Positions 35,601 to 48,307 of a stretch of DNA of 64,000 nucleotides are shown here, in pieces; the first letter of the stretch is position 1, and the number at the start of each line of letters is the position of its first letter. The notes beneath the pieces are model-generated. The model was not told where the DNA came from, searched no databases, and saw only the letters and a program-made list of their open reading frames with translations. Made by a program: the position numbers and the translations under genes. The DNA is from Stenogyne calaminthoides (taxonomy: Eukaryota; Streptophyta; Magnoliopsida; Lamiales; Lamiaceae): positions 1-64,000 of the forward strand of contig JBBCBC010000227.1 of the NCBI GenBank assembly GCA_037126765.1, read 5' to 3'.

Positions 35601-38600
35601 CGCCTAGCGCCCCTTAACTTGCTCAAAGAGCAAAACTTAAGCAGGGGACAAATCATTATCTTTTACATCTCAGCTTCCACTTCCATATCAAATACTCAAT
35701 CCCGTAATTACTCGCAAACTTTCCTTTTTTGGATGTCTTGAAAGAACTTGCACACTCCTACATAGTAAAATCACACAAAATTTACACCCTCACAACATCC
35801 ACATTATTTCAAAAGTGCCATTCAAGTTCGTTCATTATTTCAAAATCTACACCCTCACAACACCATACAAGCTCAAAAATGCCCCTCCCTGACTAGTCCC
35901 ACTTAAGCATTAAGTGGATTTTCTTATTTTGTGAGCCCAAATTAGTGTGCAAGTTTTTATGGGATGGAGGGCGTAAAAGATTTGAATTTTTCACCATGTA
36001 ATTTTCTTCTATAGGCTAAGCTTCAGGAATTTCTTGGAAGGAAGGAGCTGGACAAACATCTGGACGCTGATGAGGCTATTGTTTTAGGTGCCTCGCTACA
36101 TGCTGCAAATTTAAGTGATGGAATTAAATTAAACCGTAAGCTGGGAATGATCGATGGATCTACTTATGGTTTTGTTTTTGAGTTGAATGGTGATGGTCTT
36201 CCAAAAGATGAAAACACCAGACAGTTGATTGTACCCAGAATGAAAAAGTTACCCAGCAAGGTAAAAAAAAATTGGATACAGAAACTGGTATTTTTGTTGC
36301 CTATGATATCAATTCAATTTTATTTTTTAGTCGGTCCTTGGACCGGATACCGAGTTATCAAAAAAAATGATTTTTTTTTTTACTGCAGATGTTCAGATCT
36401 ATTGTTCACAACAAAGATTTTGAAGCTTCACTTGCTTATGAAACTGAAGATCTTATGCCACGGGTGCCTCCTCTCACATTTGCACATTATGATGTGTTGG
36501 GTCTTACAGATGCTACTGAAAAGTAAGAATCATGTTACTTGAATATCTGATTTTTATTCATTGGAGAACTCTATATTCTAAAGAAGGTCTTTTAATGCCT
36601 TATCATTTTAGGTACTCATCACGGAACCTTTCCTCCCCAATTAAGGCCAATTTACACTTTTCTCTCAGTAGAAGTGGTGTATTTTCTTTGGATCGTGCAG
36701 AAGCTGTCATCGAAATAACTGAATGGGTGGAAGTCCCTTGAAAAGAATCTCACTGTGGACAACTCAACAAATACTTCTACCAACACTACAGATGCTAATG
36801 TTGGAAATGCTTCAGAAGAGAGCAGTGAAAAATTGGAGACAAATAATGGCAATGGTAACTCTTCAGATCCCAATGCAAATGATTCTAGCAATGTGAATCT
36901 TGAAAAAAAAAAAAAAACTGAAAAGGCGGACTTTCCGAGGTTCCCTGAAGGTATTTAAATAATGAATGTTTCCTAGCCCATTGTTATTTATACTATTTTT
37001 GAGAATCCAGCTTATACGTTTAATGTAGGTTATTGAGAAGACAACAGGTCCTGGAATGCCTCTCCCAAAAAGAAATTGTTGCTGAGGCTAAGCGAAAATT
37101 AGAAGTATTGGACAAGAAGGATGCAGAACGGAGAAGAACAGCTGAATTGAAAAATGACCTTGAAGGATACATATATTCTACTAAAGACAAAGTAAGAAGT
37201 TTTGGTTTTGGTTTATGCAGATTGTGTGAGTGCATGAAAATGTAGCCTCATTGATCATGCCAATCATTTTGTACGTATTGTATTTGATGATTAGGAAGTT
37301 ATTAGATGTTTGAGATTTGTCTGTTAATGGTTGATCTTTTTCTTGCTTATATTTGTGGTATATTTGATTGATACAATACTTAACTTAGTTCTATTAATGT
37401 TTCAAATACATGATATCAGTACACCAAGACACCTTCTTTAGGACTTTGCTGATATTATCCTGTGTGCTTTCTGATTCACATTCATTCCCCTATCTTTAAT
37501 TCTGATGTTATTTTACTGTTAATTTGTTTTGCTGATATTGTTTACAAATCTGAGTGTGCACTAGAGTTTCTTAATTTAATTAACTAACATGTGCTTTTTG
37601 ATTGTTGATATATTAGCTTGCATCTGAAGAGTTTGAAAAGATATCTTCTGACCAAGAGAGACAATCTTTTGTCGAAAAAACTTAATGAGGTTCTCACCCA
37701 CCCCACACACACACACAAAACCCTGTATCTCAGTTGAATACTTGCTGAACTTATCCCCTGATGCAGGTAGAAGATTGGTTATATACTGATGGTGAGGATG
37801 CCTCTGCCACTGAATTTCAGAAACGCCTGGACATGTTGACAGCTATTGGTGACCCAATATTTTTTTAGGTTTGTCTTTTCAATTTAAATAAAGTAGTAAA
37901 GCTTTTTACATGTAAGGTGGAATTACATGTAGTTGTTTGTTACAGGCATACAGAACTCACTACACGACCAGCGGCATCTGAACATGCACTGAGATATCTG
38001 ACAGAGTTACAGCAGGTGAATAATTGATACTTTGAGAAGCATGCTTAATTTTGTCACAGCTGATCGGTTATCAATGTATTTTGTGATAAACGATTTACAG
38101 GAAAAAGGATGATTATTTTCTGCCGATTTTGCAGAATAAGAAATTCTTGAATACAATGGTTTTACCGAAATCGTATGGTATCTTTGCTCTTTGCATGTAT
38201 ATGAATTTATATTTATGAAATGTTTGGCGAAGAACATAATATTAAATTTTATAGGGCTTGCAGAAGGCTGAACTTTGGTTATGTCAACCTATCTTATATT
38301 TTTCATGGAATGTTTACATTTCATTGATTTAGCATATTTACTAGTATTTTATAGTTGAGGTTCAACTAATATTTTACTGGAACACTAACATTCTCTCACA
38401 TGCCTGGACTTGCATTGTATGGTAAATCTCTAACTTGTTTTGATCGTCCTAAATCTCCAGATTGTGCAAGGATGGGAAACGGACAAATCTTGGCTGCCAA
38501 GACAGAGAATAGATGAGGTTCTATCAACCTCTTATATAAATCAGCATAGATATATTATGTAGACCGCCACACACACAATGCCTGAAAATAATGGTATTGT

Positions 38601-39571
38601 TTTGAGAAATTAATTTTTGACATCAACTTGATATCTGTGGTTATAGGTCTTACGTGGAGCTGAGCAGTTGAAAAGTTGGTTAAGTGACAAGGAGGCTGAG
38701 CAGAAGAAGTAAGTTTTTTCCTATTTTCCGCCTCATGAGGCTTTCCTTTTCTTCACGACTATATTATTTGGTTTTGGATTCTGGTTTTATTTTTGTTATT
38801 CATTCTATTTCCTCATTCTGGAATCTGAAAATAGGGAAAAAAGGAAAGGCTATGGATGGACACTTGAAAACTGTTTTTTGCTTTGAAATGGAATGTAAAA
38901 TTCCTGCAATATTATTGGTGTGATAGGCGTAGGCTTAAAATCTTATCTTTTCTAAAGATAATATTGGTTTCCTCCACATAATGCACATTTTTTTTGGCCT
39001 CTGTTTTAATGAGATTGTGTTATTTATTTGATGCAATATTTATTTTATTAATTGTTTCTTGCTAAAAGAAATGAGAGAGGTGGTGTGAGAGGTAAAGAAA
39101 TTGAGCCGAAAGGATGCATCAGATTGACTAAATAATATGCAAACCGACATATATTCATCTAGTTCAATTTGCTAAGTCCTTATTGTCACCTCCAACAGGA
39201 CTTCTGTGTTTTTAGACCGGCTTTCATCGGATGAAGTATATGCCAAGACTTTTGAATCTCCAAGACAAAGGTATATATTTATCTATGATTTTTTATGTGC
39301 TTGCATATTACATGAGTTTTCTTTAATTCTTATGATGCACTTGTTATGATATGCTTATTCATGGTCTTATTAGGTTGCGAGTGTGAATAGAATCCCCAAG
39401 CCAAAGCCTAAAGTCGAGAAACCTGCCAAGGTGGAAACAGAAGACAAAGCAAACACAAGTAACCCTGCATCTGAAGAGACAACCTCTTCAAAAGACCAAC
39501 CAACCAGTGATTCAGACAATGTGGCTAATGACAAGTCAGGTGCTGAGTCCAATGTTCACGATGAGTTGTAA
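32643..39571 (+). CDS. HSP70-17: ER-lumenal Hsp70-17 (GRP170/HYOU1-like chaperone), 14 exons
   Basis: Large Hsp70 of the Hsp110/GRP170 class, serving as a nucleotide exchange factor and holdase for BiP in the ER lumen. Exons: 32643-33419, 34271-34502, 35233-35392, 36015-36260, 36389-36532, 36612-36950, 37029-37191, 37617-37689, 37767-37868, 37946-38015, 38461-38517, 38647-38708, 39199-39270 and 39374-39571. Seen: signal peptide (ALLLLSLFLLNSF), ATPase entry SIDLGSEWMKVAV, VVITVPPFTGVAERRGLLEA, ELIGGATRVPKLQ, DEAIVLGASLHAANLSDG, an acidic Asn/Ser-rich linker, an alpha-helical C-terminal domain (EIVAEAKRKLE..) and the terminal ER-retrieval signal HDEL. An open frame extends upstream of ATG 32643, but the family start is here, in context ACAAACATGGCG. 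One-base slips: G6 34301-34306, about 34460, 36738, the A-run near 37070, AAAAAA near 37677, T7 at 37860-37866 and at the end of exon 13. Confidence 0.93.
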
Positions 39572-40948
39572 TTATCATTTTGGGGACACATATAACCACG
39601 ATGCTCCTCCTGCAGTACGAGTTCAGATATAAAAACGAGCTGGTGATGATTATCGATTAGAAAGCAGAGATGAACCCAGTTTTTATGGTTGGCTTCTTCT
39701 TGCGATCTTTGTAATTGTTAATTATCTTGCGACCTTGGGTTCGAATATTACTTAGGCAAGGCAAACCATTGTGCTTTTTGTTATAGTTATTTATATACGT
39801 GTAATTGTTTCTTTTTGAAGAAAACAACCCACATAGAGTAGGTGGACATACTGCTGAACCATTTTTGAGTATTGAAAGAATTTTCTTGAGGAAATCCAAA
39901 TTGCAATAATTTATTATTGAATTGTTAATCACAATGCGAATGATGATTGCATTATTAATTGTAAATAATTAGCTGAATGATCGATGTGTAATAATTAGGA
40001 AAAATATAGTTAATCAAAATGAAGAGGAAAATATAGTAACTAAAATGAGGTAATAGTTAATTTGTTTTGAAACATTATCCCACAAGGTATAAGGAATGTG
40101 AATTGTTCAAGTTTTATTTTCATTAATCATTTTAATTAATTGAAGGATTTTGAACCAAGTGCCTTTAAATTTATAATAATATTGTGTGGGGTGTGCGAAT
40201 GGACTGTGATGTATGGTTATTATTCCATTTTGTCCATTTCTTTCATACTCCTAAAATCTTGTATGCAATCGAATGCATTAGATGTGACATTTTTTAAAAT
40301 TGACTTGTTCAAAGATTTACAAAAAATCCCATAATAAATCAAGATGTTCATGTTCATGTTCATTTCATAAACAATATTTTCATTTTGGAATTAAGAGATT
40401 GATAGAAGCTAGAGTTATGTTTTAGTCGGAGGATAAATTTAACAAAATGTAATTTTCTTTTCTCTTTATTCTCAAAGTTAACATTAATGATACATCTCCT
40501 TAATCTTACCATGTCTAAACTATATTAGATTTATTCTGTGCTACACTGTTGGGCAGTGTCCAACAGTGCATTAACATGTTGTACTACATGCTTACTATAT
40601 TGTACCGTACAACATACTAAAGCACTGTTGGACACTGCCATGAAGTGTAGCATGGAAATAACCCTATTATATGCAATGAAATAGAGAGAATATGCGTCAC
40701 ATGATGACAACGTGTCCCATATAGATATAGTGCAAATAAATGCTTGCGCAACACACAAACTCGTGATGTATCATAAAATCAAAATGAAGTACATTTTACA
40801 TATACCTTCACCTTATGATATTATTAGTAAATATCAACAAGAAAACCACAACCTTAACATTCAAACTATGCATCCCCACTTCTACTCTAATCAAAAGTAA
40901 AACAAAATCTGCCCCTTTTCAGAGACCTGCACCATACTGCCCCTTTTA
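39572..40948. other. Convergent spacer, Hsp70-17 / epimerase
   Basis: 3' UTRs plus AT-rich spacer. No gene seen. It contains the hairpin at 40539-40652. Confidence 0.5.
40539..40652. repeat. Long hairpin (foldback MITE-like), 114 bp
   Basis: Left arm TGCTACACT..GGCAGTGTCCAACAGTGC..ATGTTGTAC pairs with right arm GTACAACAT..GCACTGTTGGACACTGCC..AGTGTAGCA. About 45 bp per arm with few mismatches. It lies between the 3' ends of two convergent genes. Confidence 0.8.
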
Positions 40949-43017
40949 TTAAGTATTATATCCGTTTTTGTGTGCCTTCTGCCATCTCCAAGCCGTGCTC
41001 AAACTTTGTTGAAGATTAGTGAACTTAGCTGTCCAGTTTAGTTCATTGAAAATCTTGGAAGGATCACTATAAACCTCTGCATAATCTCCTGGACGCCGAC
41101 TAAGGAAATCCACCTAAAGTCCACACCAGTCGCCTTCTTACACGCCTCCACGAATTCCTTAACAGAACTACCTGTAATGGAACCAATCACAACTATTAAA
41201 ACCAACAAAACTATAATCTGGTCATTCGAATAAATAATGGAAGAATGAAAAAAAGAACCAATCTAGTGGACCTTTTCCTGTCCCAACGTTGTAGATGCCA
41301 ACTTTTCCAGGTGTTGCATGAGCTAAAGCTTTCACGTGAGCATCGATCAAATCAGTAACGTCAATGTAGTCTCTTACACAAGTTCCGTCTTGAGTCTTGT
41401 AATCAGTTCCTCTTACCTGCAAATTTTTAAGCGAGGATGATGATTCTGTTTTTTATAAATTACCTCGTTTCTCTGCTGTTTGATGTAGTAACTAAATCAT
41501 GTACCTTTAAACCTGGGATTATTCCTCGGCTCGTCCAAAACAAGCTCCCGATATTCTTCCTTGTTCATGAAAGCTCAGGCCTTGGAGCTTCGCCTAGCCT
41601 TCCATCAGGGTCCGACCCAATCACATTGAAGTACCTAATCACAAGATCATATGGTGTATATTTTTAAAAAGTACTAGTTGTCGCATTAAGAAGTATTAGT
41701 TGGTTTATAAAAAAGTATTGGTTAAAAAAATATTACTTCAGGATATGGTTGAGAAAGAAGTAGAAACCTTAAGATCATGACAGCCATGTCTGATGTCTTT
41801 GAGAAATCTAGGATTATATCTTCTGCCATTTTCTTGGCTTTACCATATGGATTGATGGGGACCTGGATTTTGACACAATTAGCATCACCCAACATAATAC
41901 TCAATTTACAAACTACGGAAAATTAATTTGTTCTGATGCTATCGAGGTCCAAGAAAGTGATCAAAATGTATAGAATGAATCCCAATTTTCTGGTTACTCA
42001 CTTGAGGGGTGTTTTCTGTAATCGGCATCTTTTTCGGCTCCGTATATGTAGCACAAGTACTCGAATAAATCAACGTTTTAACTCTATGTGCTGCCATTGC
42101 CTTCACTACTACCAAAGTATTTGATGTAATATTATGATAATATCTGTGCAGCCAAAGAATTCAGACATCAGAAAACACATGATTTCAGGAAGACTAATCC
42201 CACTCTATGTGATTAAAACTGTAATGATACCGTAGAGGTTCAGCTGTGCTTTCACCAACATAAGCAACAGCAGCAAAATGCATAACAGCATCAAAAGCGT
42301 TCTCAGAAAATATTTTGTCTACCTAATATAAAAGCTAAGGAACAACTTGTTTTTTATAAATTGAAAAAAAGTCAATCTGAATAAATTGAAAGGTGATATA
42401 TGGAGCAAAGCAAGGATACAGCAGCTGCATCTCCAAGATCAGCATATATGAACTGAAGTCTACCAGGCTCCGGATAAAGCCCTTGGAGGACTTTAACGGC
42501 TCCCATGTTCCCACGGGAAAGGTTGTCCTATCCAAAGAATAATATTTAAGAATCAACTTTTACTGAAAAAAATGAAACAACACTGCTCTGTAAGAAAAGG
42601 AACATACCACAATAGTTACACGGTATGAATCTCTCAGGAGGCGAAGAACAGCATGAGAACCAATAAATCCCGCACCTCCAGTCACTAAAACGTGTGTTAC
42701 TCCAGGCTCGTGCTCAGAAAACTGAAGATGAACATATATAAGATGCAAGCAAATTCAATTGGAAACAGTTATAATGCAGCAGCCATGATTTAGAATTAGA
42801 GGTACTCAAGTATAACTAGATAATAAAATGATTATAGTTTAATTCAATAGATCAAACTGATACTTCTTATCACAATATACCTTGGTAGAAGTAAAACCAG
42901 ATGGCCGCTTAACCATGAAGATAAAAGGGCAGTGATGCCAGCAACCAAGAGAACTTTCCGAGTGAAGTTGCTCCGCCTCTTGATCTCTAAATGCGGATTA
43001 TAGTCCTTGAGCAGCAT
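40949..43017 (-). CDS. MUR4: UDP-arabinose 4-epimerase (UDP-D-xylose 4-epimerase), MUR4 type
   Basis: Golgi type II membrane enzyme converting UDP-xylose to UDP-arabinopyranose for wall arabinans. Minus-strand exons: 42881-43017, 42608-42721, 42420-42527, 42231-42322, 42002-42143, 41768-41862, 41505-41634, 41272-41416 and 40949-41171. Seen: short basic cytosolic tail then a membrane anchor (KVLLVAGITAL), HEPGVTHVLVTGGAGFIGSH (NAD-binding Rossmann motif), NAFDAVMHFAAVAYVGEST, IYSSTCATY (Ser of the catalytic triad), NPYGKAKKMAEDI (YxxxK), RYFNVIGSDPDGRLGE, CVRDYIDVTDLIDAHVKAL and KVGIYNVGTGKG. The upstream leader intron puts the start at 43017 just after an acceptor TAG. One-base slips occur in exon 1 (TTTT near 42922), three or more in exon 7 (41530-41580) and one near 41109. 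Confidence 0.92.
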
Positions 43018-44007
43018 TTTTCTACAATGTGTAATTCCAATGATCATGGTAAGGAAATTGAGAATTTAATCAAAAATGGAAAACGGCTTTCAAGCCATCC
43101 CAAAAAGCTAGAAGAGCATTGATCAAGAAGAATCATGAACAAGAAGATACAAATTTCGGAGTTTCATTAAGCTATATTAGCAGAAAAATTGAATGTAAAC
43201 ATGATTCCACCTGAAAAGCCCTCATCATTATTTCCTCTAAAGATCTATTTCCACCATTTTCGGGTGATTTCTTAAAAACATTACGCATTCTAAAGATGTT
43301 ACTACGTGTGTTCGGGTGTATTAATCATATCTCACCTTTGTGTTCAACCAATATATTTATAAATCCTAAGAAGTCGAAATTCAAAACATGATTTGTACCT
43401 TCAGAATTGGAGAAAATGAACCTTCAATTAAAAATAAAGGACAGGTCTTTTCCTATTTATCAATCAGTGAGTTTCAAGAATACTAGCTAAACATCATATA
43501 TATATATATATATAACAATGATGACAAATCTAAATACACATAACAAGAACGTGCAAATTCATTAACTTCATTAGCCAGAAACAAGAAATCAAATACCAAA
43601 AGATTGGATTTGATGAACATTTTATTTACTCTTCCCCAAAAATCACCTAATCAGCAACAGACTTTCCACTTATTTCATGATACCAAAGATTGCCAACTTA
43701 GGAATAAAGAGATTCCAGAGAAAGAGGAAATATTCATTTAATAAGCAAAATAAGTTGGGCAAAAATTACGACTTTTTTGACAAAAAATGAAGGAAAAAAA
43801 AAGTCGTACCCAAAAAAATCCTAATTTTTGACTCTTTAATTACTTGCCCAACACCAACATTAAATCAGAATTCAAGAAATACCCGAAATGACCACGCAAT
43901 GGAAGACACAAAAAAGAGAGCATTAATTCGAAAGGTGAATTCTTTGGATGAAAAAGTCAGTAGCAAGGAAATAGAAGGGGTGAAAATCTGGAAAATTAAT
44001 TACTTAC

Positions 44008-44200
44008 CAGAAAGAAGAAGAAAGCTAACTGAAGAATAAATGTAATAGTAGCTGAAAGTTGAAACCGAAAAAAGAATGGAATTTTTATGTGAAAATGGGG
44101 AAAGAAACGGAAAATACGTAAAGATGTGTGTGAAATGAGAAAAGAGTGTGTGTATGGGGAGGACAAGAAAAAAAAAGAAGGAGGCATGAAATGAGGAGAT
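44008..44200 (-). other. Non-coding first exon of the epimerase gene
   Basis: A pyrimidine-rich minus-strand segment ends at a strong donor (CTG|GTAAGT, 44008). The matching acceptor lies just before the 43017 start, giving a leader intron of about 990 bp that holds a TA microsatellite (about 43495-43514). The TATATATA at 44203-44211 would serve as its TATA box. The exact start of transcription is inferred. Confidence 0.5.
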
Positions 44201-44202
44201 AC

Positions 44203-44211
44203 ATATATATA
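44203..44211 (-). promoter_or_regulatory. TATA box of the epimerase gene
   Basis: A TATATATGT-type element on the minus strand just upstream of the leader exon. Confidence 0.45.
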
Positions 44212-44259
44212 CGCCCACAAATATTGCCAAAAGAAACGCAATCAACCATGCATTCATAT

Positions 44260-45985
44260 TGGGTATTGCGTGAACGCGTCTCTGTGTGTGTATTGCTGGC
44301 CAAAAATGTGGGTATTACAAATTAAAATCAAATATAGCTAATTTAAAAAATACAAATTAAAATTACACCCAATTAAGTAAATAATATCAAATTAAATAAA
44401 CTATTTATGTATTGGGTATTTAAATAAATGAATTTTCGAATTAATTAGTTAAACATGTATATACACGAATTAGTCAAATTTTAGCCAAAAAAGAAAGAAA
44501 TTAACATCAATCAAATCAAATTTGATTAATCAAATCAAATCAAATCAATCCGGCCAATCAGATCGAGCCACATGGCACCGCAGCAAGAAGGTAAGACTTT
44601 TACCTCCTCATCAAGAATCTTTCTTATTCATTTTCCACACACAACTAAAAAAGGAGTATATTTAAGACTTCAAAATTCTCTGCAAAACAAATCATCCAGA
44701 AATAACTTTCAATTCGATAATTTTTTAAAATTAAATTTAATGAAATTCAATTTCATATTTTTATATTCATATCAAGAAATTTATCGTTGCATACTTAAAT
44801 TTTTGGGTGCATGTCATCTTGATGAAATAGTTTTCTATTCTTATATAAATATATTCAATGTTCTTGAATAGTGTATTAAAATGTATCCAAAGATGCCCAT
44901 TGAATTGACTCTGATTGGTTTTAATTAATAATACAAATGAGTACAATTGTTTACATAAATTTCTAATTAGCAAATGACTTGAGACTTATTTGAAAAGTCC
45001 TCAAAATTTCTGCATATATCTATGAAGGTGACAATATCATTTTACTATTGACCAAAACCAACTAAAAATCCCTACAATCACAGAGCGCAAGAAAAAAGAC
45101 CATCTTCTCAAGTAAAATTATACTTAAAATTATTTTAACACACTCTGGTTGTTACTTGTCAGTCATCTCCTTTACTCCCTCATCAGTCATACCCATGGGA
45201 GCATTGAGGATTATATTTTACTATCATAAACTTTATTAAGATTTTACTTTCGTGTTATACAGTTAATGATCTAACAAAATAGAGCTAAAATAATATGAAA
45301 ATGGACCAAAAGAACAAGAAAAAAGATATGGAAAAGAACCCTTGCTTTAAGGGTGGTAATGGTATATACAACAGGTCCAACTTTTAAAATGGAGAGGGTA
45401 GATTAAGACTTAAAGACATTGAAAGATCTACAGGCCGCGACAAACGGTTAATCCAAACAACTAATCTGAACACGAGATGAAAACCCAACTCAAACATGCC
45501 CATCTTCAAAGGAAGCCCAAGTTCCTAAATATTTGAAGAAACATAACTGCAATGTGTCATTCTTATTTCCACCGAAAGAGACATTCATAGAAGAACACAT
45601 CGGCATTTCTCATGGTTGACCTGTACATACACCCTTAATGCTAAAATGTTCGATCCACAGTAATTAAACTCTCCACATTAAATAGTTTAAAGGGCTTTCT
45701 GATATAGATCCAGAGTTTTCGAGATAGTTTATTCATGAAAATAAGCACAAAATAAACCATTTCCAAATCCCGAAAAGAGGAGGATTGCAGAGAACTTAGC
45801 AGGCAGGGGAGGTAGAGGAGAGAGAAGCGAGAGAAACAACACCAAGCTTAGAACTTTGGGCACTAAAATTCCGCCCAAAGTAGACCGTCCCCAATGCTTC
45901 TCATCTTCATGATCCAACGAGCATACAAAAAACGGGGATAGCAGCGACGGAACTGACCTTTACAGCAATGCATTTACAATTTCAG
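44260..45985. other. Spacer between epimerase promoter and PAT1 3' end
   Basis: AT-rich, with short CAAAT/TAATCAAAT iterations near 44510-44545. The right ~250 bp is probably the PAT1 3' UTR. No gene seen. Confidence 0.45.
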
Positions 45986-48266
45986 TTAACCTTTGACAGA
46001 TTCAGGACTTACCTGTCCACTATTTCCACCACGAGTATTAAAACCAGTAACAGGCATCGAACGTTGAGCAAAATTCAGCAACATTTTTTTCTGATTCTCA
46101 TCAGTGTGTGGGAGACTAGCTAGAAAGAAGCTCAATGGGCATCTCCTGCTTACAGCTCTCGTAGCCTCTGATCCAATTACCTCTTTATTCAGTGATTGCA
46201 GTATACTTTCATATTTACTGACAGTACTTAGTCAGGAGTCCAAAGAAGGCATCAAAGAAGCTTGCCAAAGAAGCGGGATTAGGCATGTTGAGATTGCTGC
46301 TAGGCTGAGGATCTATTATTGATTGAGTTGCTCTTTCTAGAACAGATCTCAAGATAACCGTTGCACCATCTCCAGCAAGGCTACCTATGGGGCGGAGAGG
46401 TGGCTGTTCAGATGAACAAACAACAGCAGCAAGACAAGCACTCACTGCATTAAGATCCATACCACTAACACAAACGGAGACTGTTTTAGCAAGGTTGTTA
46501 ATGGTATCAGCTGCTTCTGTATCAGATGGAGCCCACCAAACAGAAAGCGTAAATGGCGGGGAAGATAGCCATGCAGACTATCGAGCAAGTTCACTACCAG
46601 GTAAAAGAAGCTGGAGAAACCTCGAAATGAGTTTCCGGCCCTTGGAGACAGAAACTATCCTTAGAAACACAATATCATCCTGGGAGATAGCCCAACAGAA
46701 TTGCCACTTTTACTGAGTGGGTCAACCAGCTGAAAGAGGCAGCTAATCCTTCTAACAGGATATGACGCTTTTCGCTTTAACTGGGCCCCACCATCTTGAT
46801 GTTGAGAACACTTTAAAAAAAAGGCGGTCAATGTCATCCACGTCCAGAAGAAGAGAGGCCCATCTTCAATAGTTATCCTTGCAGCAAGCATCGGTTCCTG
46901 CTCCAAAGGCTTTTCAACTGATTTCTGCTCAGCATTACCGTCTCCACAGGCAGGGGAGGAGGGTCAACTTCAAGAAAGGGGATGGCCTCACGAATTGAAG
47001 AAGGAAACCCTTCCAAGAGCATCAACATGGAGATGTGGTTGTGATTCAGTACTATTACGGGAACGAGAAGATTGTTCCCTAGGATGGGATGGGCAGAAAA
47101 GCGGAATTTGGGCCTTTAGATTTCTTACGCAAAGGCTGGCTTGGTGGTAGTGTCGTCTACATAAGGGTTGTTTCCATGTGAAGCATGCTGCATTTTGAGA
47201 ATGCTTTCTATTTCTTCAGCAGTCATGTGCTTTGATCTGATTTGTGGTAAGTTACTGTCACTCCTATGGCTACTAGCATCAGACCCATGATTGCAGAATC
47301 GCACATAATGCTTACCTTTTTGTGATGATTTTGATTTTTGGCTCTCTTCTATCAGTTGATCCATATTTACTGAAATGTAAAGGAGAAGAAGGTACACTAT
47401 TAAACATCTGAGATTGTAGTGCGAAAGATGGGCTAAAGATGGTTGAAAAGAATATATTGGCTGTGAAGGTAGTAACCCATTTTGATACTGATGCTGCTGC
47501 AAGATGTTGTTTTAACAGGATAGATTGATCCCCATGAAGAAGACCAGCATGGCTAATCCAGTGGTTTTGCAAATGATGATTATTACGAGATAGATTTGCT
47601 GAAGTTAGGTTTGAATTATATTGGTATCCTCGAGGCAAGCCAGCCCAATGGAGAGGCAATTAGATAACAGAGAGCTGTTCTGTGCGGAGAGTGGGGGACT
47701 GAGGTCCACTTGAGAGAGATGATAAGTAAGATGATGATGAGAAGACTGTTGAGAACCTGGTGGAGGGAAGGAAGTGAAAGATGACTTGGGGCCATAATAG
47801 GTTCACTAGAAAAGTGATGTAGCTGTTGCTCCTGAGGGTATGATGATGTTGGGAGGGTATAATGATTTAGATTCTGGAAGAAACATTGAAGACAGATGGG
47901 GCTGTGATGACCATCTCTTACTTTCTTCATAACATTCAGTCAGATATCTGATGGTCAAGCCAATCTGGAAAATCTGCCTCCGAGTCCATTCTGTAGCTGA
48001 TGAACCTGAAATGACTTTAATTAATCAGAGAGCCAGAATGAAAAGCATAACAAACAACATAAAAATGATTTTTTTTTTAGAGTTAATACAAATCAGAAGT
48101 GAATCGACAACCAGTAATAAATTTCGCGTAAACAGATAAATTAAACCTATGATTATACAAATAGAAATATAATAAGAACTCACTCTCCCTAGAGAAAGAT
48201 CCGGATCGATCACCAATAACTCCAGGATGTCTTGGTCCAGAAACAACTTTGTTCAACTGCAAATAA

Positions 48267-48307
<41 letters not shown>

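Noticed and set aside
45729..45917. Small minus-strand frame with a hydrophobic stretch
   Set aside because: It lies beyond the PAT1 stop in the probable 3' UTR, with no family resemblance.
47312..47930. Several overlapping frames that could be separate small genes
   Set aside because: They are pieces of the PAT1 long exon split by one-base slips; the conserved MTAEEIESIL block follows in order.
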